6,291 bases of DNA from assembly GCA_002343075.1 (NCBI GenBank), contig DDRH01000067.1, positions 69,715 to 76,005 of the forward strand, given 5' to 3'. The notes under the pieces were generated by a model, which did not search any database, was not told the DNA's origin, and saw only the letters and a program-made list of their open reading frames with translations. The position numbers and the translations under genes were made by a program. This document shows, one piece after another, positions 1 through 6,291 of the stretch (position 1 is its first letter; every line of letters begins with the position of its first letter). The stretch comes from Phycisphaerales bacterium UBA2421. Its GTDB lineage: Bacteria > Planctomycetota > Phycisphaerae > Tepidisphaerales > Tepidisphaeraceae.

Positions 1-540
1 ATGCAGGCGTGTCTTCACAGCTCCGTCATTCACACCGAGCACACCCGCCGCTGAAGTTGTGTCCATTTCTTCGATGTCGCGAAGGATAATCACGTCACGG
101 TAAGTATCCGGGAGTTTATCGATACACGCCCTGACCAGCTCACGTACTTCCAGCCGCTGATAGACGGCATCGATGCTGTCCGCCCATTGCCGGCCGCCGC
201 GCGCGCCGACTCGGTGACCATCGTCGAAATAGGCAGGGAGCAACGGCTCGATTGCCGTTTCATTCCGGCGCTTGCTTTTGCGCAGCCGCATTAGCGCCGT
301 GGTGACGACAACACGATGGAGCCATGTGTAGAGGGACGAATCGCCCTTAAAATCACCGACGTTTCGCAGGCAAAGCACCATGGCATCCTGAAGAATGTCT
401 TGCGCATCATCTTCGTTGCGGCTGATGCGTCGCGCGGTTGCCAGAAGCCGGGGACCGTATTCCTTCAGCAGCGATTCGTAGGCGCGTGGGCTGCCGGATT
501 TTATCTGCTGAGTGAGTAGAGCTTGGACCGCCGTGGGCAT
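1..540 (-). CDS. ECF-type RNA polymerase sigma factor, 3' end beyond the left edge
   Basis: The minus-strand frame from the ATG at 540 stays open for 180 codons to base 1. Residues about 16-90 look like sigma region 2: DDAQDILQD at 44-52 matches the DAEDLVQE-like core-binding helix, and GDSSLYTWLHRVV followed by ALMRLRKSKRR matches the promoter-melting and -10-recognition helices. A linker with LLPAYFDDGHRV (about 100-111) leads into region 4: DKLPDTYRDVIILRDIEEMD from 141, then the helix-turn-helix GVNDGAVKTRLH, where the window ends. ECF factors are usually 170-220 aa, so probably only a short tail is missing. It directs RNA polymerase to a small regulon. No Shine-Dalgarno precedes the ATG, whose first base is the last base of the Nudix stop (TAATG), so translation is probably coupled. 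The regulator, possibly an anti-sigma factor encoded further left, is not visible. Confidence 0.9.
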   Translation of the reverse strand, partial: MPTAVQALLTQQIKSGSPRAYESLLKEYGPRLLATARRISRNEDDAQDILQDAMVLCLRNVGDFKGDSSLYTWLHRVVVTTALMRLRKSKRRNETAIEPLLPAYFDDGHRVGARGGRQWADSIDAVYQRLEVRELVRACIDKLPDTYRDVIILRDIEEMDTTSAAGVLGVNDGAVKTRLH

Positions 541-1085
541 TATTCAATCCAGTTGCTTTGCTGTAGGAACCAGAGGCCGGCAAAAACCTTGAAATCGACC
601 AATTGGCCCAGTTTCACCTTGCCTGCGAGCCAAGCCGCGACTTCGTTGAGAGGCACTTCATGCACGGTTATCTGCTCCGACTCGTCCCCCCCGCCGTCGG
701 ACACCTTTCGAAGATTGGATGCCACGAAGAGGGCAACCGTTTCATCGGTGAGCCCGGCCGACGACGGGCCTACACTGAGCAGTCGGAGTTTCGCTGGTTC
801 ATAGCCAGTCTCTTCCCGCAGTTCACGCGCCGCAGCCAGTTCGAGCGATTCGCCCCTGGCTTCGGCAAAATCACCCGCCAAGCCCGCAGGCAACTCAATC
901 ACTCTGCGCGCTACCGGGGGACGGTATTGTTCCACCAGGAGGAGCCTGTTTTCGGGTGTCACAGCGACAATTCCCACAACACCCGAGGCGCCCGCACGGC
1001 TGGCATACTCCCATGTGTCCTTTGCGCGCATCGTAAGGTGGGAACCTTGGTACAATAGTTGCGAGTTTGCCTGCCGCTGGCTCAT
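540..1085 (-). CDS. Nudix hydrolase, probable ADP-ribose pyrophosphatase type
   Basis: This 181-aa protein has a Nudix fold signature. VVGIVAV and the beta strand RLLLVEQYRPP (47-57) precede ELPAG (64-68), and the catalytic helix E79...RELREETG (87-94) supplies the metal-binding glutamates E88, E91 and E92. The ELPAG plus VEQYRPP context is typical of enzymes that split ADP-ribose or related nucleoside diphosphate sugars into AMP and a sugar phosphate. Two deviations are visible. The loop between G68 and E79 has 10 residues instead of the consensus 5. The SPG motif downstream of the box in many ADP-ribose pyrophosphatases reads SAG (109-111), followed by LTDE. I chose the ATG at 1085 because it overlaps the upstream stop as ATGA and has GGGAGAG 6 nt ahead; a TTG at 1100 would add five residues but lies inside that ribosome-binding site. 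The exact substrate is inferred; other ADP-sugars or NADH are possible. Confidence 0.9.
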   Translation of the reverse strand: MSQRQANSQLLYQGSHLTMRAKDTWEYASRAGASGVVGIVAVTPENRLLLVEQYRPPVARRVIELPAGLAGDFAEARGESLELAAARELREETGYEPAKLRLLSVGPSSAGLTDETVALFVASNLRKVSDGGGDESEQITVHEVPLNEVAAWLAGKVKLGQLVDFKVFAGLWFLQQSNWIE

Positions 1086-2110
1086 GACGGTCTCTCCCAA
1101 GCCTCTGCTATTCGCGTGATCGAGTCCGCATACTCAATTGAGTTGATCCACTCTGCTGGCCAGGCCTCAACCCCCAGATGGGCGCCCGCCAACGCGCCTG
1201 CGATCGCTGCGATCGAGTCGCTGTCTCCACTGGTCAACGCCGCGCGACGAATCGCCGCAACGCCGTCGTTGGCGTGGGTCAGGAAGCAGAGCAGCGCACA
1301 CGCCAGGGCTTCTTCTGCCACCCACCCCTCCCCTGCGACCAAACACAGATCGGCAGGCAGGCGTTCGCTCGCCAGGCCGCTCTCGACCCGCTCCAACGCA
1401 TCGAGACATTGACGCCAACCCTCCCGAATGAACGATGCCGGGCTGGCGATGCCTGGACGTTCCCACAGGCGGTCGAGCCAACGATGGTGGTAGACCTCAG
1501 CCTCGGCCAGTGCGTAATCGCGCAGTCGGTCGAGGAGATCGACCGGCTCGCCCCCCTCGAGCAAATCGGCAACCGCCGTCGCGGTGAGGTCGGCGGCGGC
1601 GAGTGCCGTGGGGTGGCCGTGCGTTAGAGCCGCTTGAAACTGCGCAATCGGCCCCCGCTGCCTGGCGGTGATTCCATCTCGGTCGAAATTCAGGAAAGCA
1701 ACGGGTGAAACCCGCATATTCGCGCCACAGCCCTTGCTGTTGATGGCGGTGGCATCAAGCCACTCATATCCTTCGGCGAGGCTCAAACAGCTTCGTACGC
1801 AGCTGGTTCCCGGAGCGCGGTCATTATCCGGGCTTTCATTCCACTGGACGAAAAACTTGCGAAGCGATTGCTCAAGCCCCGTAGGCGTGATCGGGCGGGG
1901 GCACTCCAGCAGAGCCTCCGCAACAGCGAGGGTCATTTGGGTATCGTCAGTTACCTGCGGCCCGGGTCGCTCCGGTCCGCCGGGGCCAAACTGCTGAACG
2001 ACTTCATCAAAGGGCAAGAACTCGGCCGCCGCCCCGATCGCATCACCCAGCGCAACGCCAAACAGCACGCCGGCGCATCGACGGGTTTTCTCCACAGGCC
2101 GGACTGGCAT
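1082..2110 (-). CDS. ADP-ribosylglycohydrolase family protein (ARH/DraG fold)
   Basis: This 342-aa protein carries the ordered motifs of the binuclear-metal ADP-ribosylglycohydrolases: GVLFGVALGDAIG (14-26), TDDTQM (54-59), GCGANMR (127-133), THGHPTA (163-169), EGWVAEEAL (261-269), and the C-terminal SGDSDSIAAIAGALAGA (294-310). T54, D55 and D56 together with D296 and D298 are the expected metal ligands, so the active site looks complete. The family hydrolyses the bond between ADP-ribose and a protein side chain (DraG on dinitrogenase reductase, ARH1/ARH3 in animals) or related ADP-ribosyl compounds; the target here is unknown. No nif gene or ADP-ribosyltransferase is in the window. The frame stays open upstream to 2563, but that stretch is antisense to the isocitrate dehydrogenase and has no family similarity. 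The ATG at 2110 puts the first motif at residue 14, as is usual. A TTG at 2122 with GAGG just ahead is an alternative start. Confidence 0.92.
   Translation of the reverse strand: MPVRPVEKTRRCAGVLFGVALGDAIGAAAEFLPFDEVVQQFGPGGPERPGPQVTDDTQMTLAVAEALLECPRPITPTGLEQSLRKFFVQWNESPDNDRAPGTSCVRSCLSLAEGYEWLDATAINSKGCGANMRVSPVAFLNFDRDGITARQRGPIAQFQAALTHGHPTALAAADLTATAVADLLEGGEPVDLLDRLRDYALAEAEVYHHRWLDRLWERPGIASPASFIREGWRQCLDALERVESGLASERLPADLCLVAGEGWVAEEALACALLCFLTHANDGVAAIRRAALTSGDSDSIAAIAGALAGAHLGVEAWPAEWINSIEYADSITRIAEAWERPS
1092..1098 (-). promoter_or_regulatory. Ribosome-binding site of the Nudix gene
   Basis: GGGAGAG reads on the minus strand 6 nt before the ATG at 1085, inside the last codons of the glycohydrolase gene. 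It supports the ATG over the in-frame TTG at 1100, because that TTG would place this site within its own coding region. Confidence 0.6.
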
Positions 2111-2147
2111 CGCTGAACTCAAATCGCCTCGCTTCAATTGTGTGCAG

Positions 2148-2175
2148 ACTATCACTCTTTGGCAGGCGCGTGCAA
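2148..2175 (-). promoter_or_regulatory. Weak candidate promoter for the glycohydrolase-Nudix-sigma operon
   Basis: On the minus strand TTGCAC (2175-2170) and GATAGT (2153-2148) are separated by 16 nt, resembling sigma-70 -35 and -10 boxes with mismatches in both. Initiation would leave a leader of about 30 nt before the ATG at 2110. It lies in the 202-bp divergent interval that must serve both this operon and the isocitrate dehydrogenase gene. The match is poor enough to arise by chance, and an ECF-type promoter could equally be used. Confidence 0.2.
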
Positions 2176-2312
2176 GAAATGGAATGCTCTGATACGCCCG
2201 ACGTTTCCCGTGGCAGTGTGACGGCGTTCTGTGGCTGATGTACTCGGACCCGTAGCTCTCGGCGGTGCGGTGGACGGTTGCCTCCAGCGCATCGGCGCGT
2301 ATCTTCGCGTGC

Positions 2313-3323
2313 ATGTCAAAGCACACGATCGTCCTTATACCCGGCGATGGGATCGGCCCTGAAGTCTCCTCTGCAGCCAGGCGCGTCCTGGATGCCGCAG
2401 GATTTGACGCACAGTGGATCGAAGTGCCCGCGGGTGCCACAGCAGTGGAGCAGGGGCACGGCAATGTGCTTCCCGATCTTACCATCGACGCCATCAAGCA
2501 ACACCGAATCGCGCTCAAAGGCCCCGTTACAACGCCGGTCGGTAAGGGCTTTAAGAGCGTCAACGTGCAGTTAAGGCAAAAGCTGGGCCTCTACGCCGCA
2601 GTGCGACCAGTGCGAAACATGGCGGGCGTGAAAACCTGGTTTGACGGCGTGGATATGGTAATCGTCCGCGAAAACACCGAAGGGCTTTACAGCGGGATCG
2701 AAAATGAGATCACCCCAGGCGTGGTAACTAGCCTGAAGGTCGCCACCGAGACCGCCTGCAAGCGTATTGCGCGCTACGCATTCAAGTACGCATTACAGCG
2801 CAACCGCCGCAAGGTCACCGTTTTTCATAAAGCCAACATTATGAAGTTGACGGATGGGATGTTTATCGCTTGCGCCAAGCTAGTGCGCGAACAGGAGTTT
2901 CCCGGGGTAGACTATGAAGAGATGATCATTGATGCTGGTTGCATGAAACTGGTGCAGGACCCAACCCGGTTTGACATCCTGCTCATGGAAAATCTGTACG
3001 GCGATCTCGTAAGCGACTTGTGTGCCGGACTGGTCGGCGGGCTGGGGGTCACGCCGGGAGCGAACATTGGCGAAGACTACGCCGTCTTTGAGGCCGTGCA
3101 CGGTAGCGCGCCGGACATCGCCGGGCAAAACAAGGCTAACCCGCTCGCGATGATCATCAGCGGTGTCATGATGCTCAACCACATTGGCGAGACTGCGATT
3201 GGCGAAAAAATCAAGGCGGCCTACAACGCCGTCATCGCCGAGGCAAAAACCACCACCCGCGACCTCGGCGGGACGGCTGGCACGCGCGAGTTCACCGACG
3301 CAATCATTGCAAAGCTGAAATAA
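2313..3323 (+). CDS. icd: NAD-dependent isocitrate dehydrogenase
   Basis: This 336-aa protein is a beta-decarboxylating dehydrogenase of the isocitrate/isopropylmalate family, which oxidises isocitrate to 2-oxoglutarate and CO2 in the TCA cycle. Seen in order: IPGDGIGPEV (9-18); S82-x-N84 with R88 and R98 in KSVNVQLRQKLGLYAAVRP; R119 and Y126 in VRENTEGLYSG; K173 in FHKANIMK; the metal aspartates D207, D231 and D235 in ENLYGDLVSDLCAGL; and HGSAPDIAG (263-271). S82 and N84 match the isocitrate-binding serine and asparagine of E. coli Icd rather than an isopropylmalate enzyme. D268-I269 stand where NADP enzymes have Lys-Tyr, so NAD is the likely cofactor. The length matches the short NAD-type enzymes. 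The ATG at 2313 is chosen because the family motif starts within ten residues; an in-frame GTG at 2265 would add 16 uncharacteristic residues. No clear Shine-Dalgarno precedes either start. Homoisocitrate dehydrogenase is the main alternative. Confidence 0.93.
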   Translation: MSKHTIVLIPGDGIGPEVSSAARRVLDAAGFDAQWIEVPAGATAVEQGHGNVLPDLTIDAIKQHRIALKGPVTTPVGKGFKSVNVQLRQKLGLYAAVRPVRNMAGVKTWFDGVDMVIVRENTEGLYSGIENEITPGVVTSLKVATETACKRIARYAFKYALQRNRRKVTVFHKANIMKLTDGMFIACAKLVREQEFPGVDYEEMIIDAGCMKLVQDPTRFDILLMENLYGDLVSDLCAGLVGGLGVTPGANIGEDYAVFEAVHGSAPDIAGQNKANPLAMIISGVMMLNHIGETAIGEKIKAAYNAVIAEAKTTTRDLGGTAGTREFTDAIIAKLK

Positions 3324-3367
3324 TCAAACCCGACAACTGGAACGCGCAACCAGGCCCGGCAACGCCG

Positions 3368-3753
3368 CTAAGCCCCCGCCGGCTTGGCCTTGGCAAGAGT
3401 TTGCTTAACGCGATCGATGAGGGTTTCGGGTGTAAATGGCTTGATGGCATAGTTGTTTACCCCCGCTTTGATTGCCTCAACCACACGCGACTTTTCTGCT
3501 TCTGTCGTACACATGATCAGCGGGGTTGTCTTGTTGGTTTCCCGAATCTTCTTTACGAGCGTCAAGCCGTCCATCTTCGGCATGTTCCAGTCGATCATAA
3601 TGAAGTCGAATGGTGCCCCCGCGGTCCCGATCACCGATAGAGCCTCCTCGCCGTCTCCCGCTTCGGAAAACGAGCAGGGACCCATGGTTTCGAGCGCGCG
3701 GCGCTGCACCGCCCGCATGGTCTTGGAATCATCAACCAACAGAATATTCAACA

Positions 3754-3754
<1 letters not shown>
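3368..3754 (-). CDS. cheY: Chemotaxis response regulator CheY
   Basis: This is a 128-aa stand-alone receiver domain. The acidic pair D8-D9 (LLVDDSK), phospho-acceptor D55 in IDWNMPKMDG, T83/T84 in MCTTEAEKS and K105 in AIKPF are all present, so it should be phosphorylatable. The DWNMP around the acceptor is the same as in E. coli CheY, and there is no output domain, as expected for a protein that binds the flagellar switch or another motility target. I start it at the GTG at 3754: AGGAGG lies 6 nt upstream, and the GTG shares its first base with the cheX stop (TAGTG). A TTG one codon later is also possible. Extending to 3844 would overlap cheX extensively. It is the last gene of the chemotaxis cluster and converges with the isocitrate dehydrogenase gene across 44 bp. 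Its phosphatase is probably the preceding CheX. Confidence 0.93.
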
Positions 3755-6175
<2,421 letters not shown>

Positions 6176-6201
6176 GTAGTTTCTCCGCTCTCGTTCCCGA
6201 C

Positions 6202-6291
6202 CTAGGCCGCTTTCGAAAACTCGCTGAAGTCCTGGTTCTTACCGCCGTCGTCCTCCAGTGGGATCTGGGCCGCCGCGGACTGGCGGGCAGG
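6202..6291 (-). CDS. C-terminal tail of a probable methyl-accepting chemotaxis protein, 5' part beyond the right edge
   Basis: The minus strand holds 29 codons ending in TAG at 6204-6202. They read ARQSAAAQIPLEDDGG from the second codon, then KNQDFSEFSKAA. A basic or alanine-rich stretch followed by an IPL(D/E)-acidic segment and an F-x-x-F-like end resembles the flexible C-terminal tails of many chemoreceptors, and the gene stands 26 nt upstream of cheR on the same strand. The tail does not end in the NWETF-type pentapeptide that tethers CheR/CheB in enterobacterial receptors. The identification rests on this short tail and on context only; CheA or another che protein with an unstructured tail cannot be excluded. 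Confidence 0.5.
   Translation of the reverse strand, partial: PARQSAAAQIPLEDDGGKNQDFSEFSKAA

Noticed and set aside
603..1058. Plus-strand open frame opposite the Nudix gene
   Set aside because: It is antisense to a well-supported conserved gene and shows no recognisable domain; the same applies to the plus-strand frames opposite the glycohydrolase, cheB and cheR.
1132..1143. 12-bp perfect palindrome ACTCAATTGAGT near the end of the glycohydrolase gene, about 50 bp before the Nudix start
   Set aside because: A palindrome of this length is expected about once or twice by chance in a window of this size, and it lies within conserved coding sequence; no second copy was noticed.
1527..1545. Hairpin CGGTCGA-GGAGA-TCGACCG
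   Set aside because: It has a seven-base-pair stem but lies in the middle of the glycohydrolase coding region, explained by codons for VDLLDRL, with no U-tract and no repeat elsewhere.
2218..2244. Sigma-70-like promoter for the isocitrate dehydrogenase (GTGACG and TGTACT)
   Set aside because: The spacing is 15 nt and each box matches at only four positions, so it is no better than chance.
2111..2563. N-terminal extension of the glycohydrolase frame by about 150 codons
   Set aside because: It runs antisense through the start of the isocitrate dehydrogenase gene, is cysteine- and proline-rich without family similarity, and the glycohydrolase motifs begin normally after the ATG at 2110.
3324..3367. 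Possible bidirectional terminator between the isocitrate dehydrogenase and cheY
   Set aside because: Only 3-5 bp stems (for example CTGG...CCAG and CGGC-GTT-GCCG) and no T-run on either strand; too weak to call.

Overview
The window is bacterial chromosome, moderately GC-rich by eye and densely coded. It has two minus-strand gene blocks, with one plus-strand metabolic gene between them. No rRNA, tRNA, insertion sequence, CRISPR array or phage gene was seen. The taxon cannot be fixed without a search. The ECF sigma factor sequence, the SAG-type Nudix enzyme, the mitochondrial-like NAD-type isocitrate dehydrogenase and a CheX-containing chemotaxis cluster would fit a Planctomycetota or deltaproteobacterial-type organism; this is a weak inference.

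Left block (1-2110, minus strand, transcribed right to left): an ADP-ribosylglycohydrolase family protein, a Nudix hydrolase of the ADP-ribose pyrophosphatase type, and an ECF RNA polymerase sigma factor cut by the left edge. The junctions are an ATGA overlap (4 nt) and a TAATG overlap (1 nt), so the three genes form a tightly coupled operon. Biochemically the first two would act in series: one removes ADP-ribose from a target, the other cleaves free ADP-ribose to AMP and ribose 5-phosphate. Joining this pair to a sigma factor is the most unusual feature of the window.

Middle (2313-3323, plus strand): an NAD-dependent isocitrate dehydrogenase, divergent from the left block across about 200 bp that must hold both promoters. 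It converges with the right block across a 44-bp gap in which I see no convincing terminator.

Right block (3368-6291, minus strand): a chemotaxis cluster in transcription order: the C-terminal tail of a probable methyl-accepting chemotaxis protein (cut by the right edge), cheR, cheB, cheX and cheY. The cheB/cheX junction is ATGA and the cheX/cheY junction is TAGTG. The cluster contains the adaptation pair (CheR methyltransferase, CheB methylesterase), the response regulator CheY and its phosphatase CheX. CheA and CheW are not in the window and would be expected beyond the right edge.
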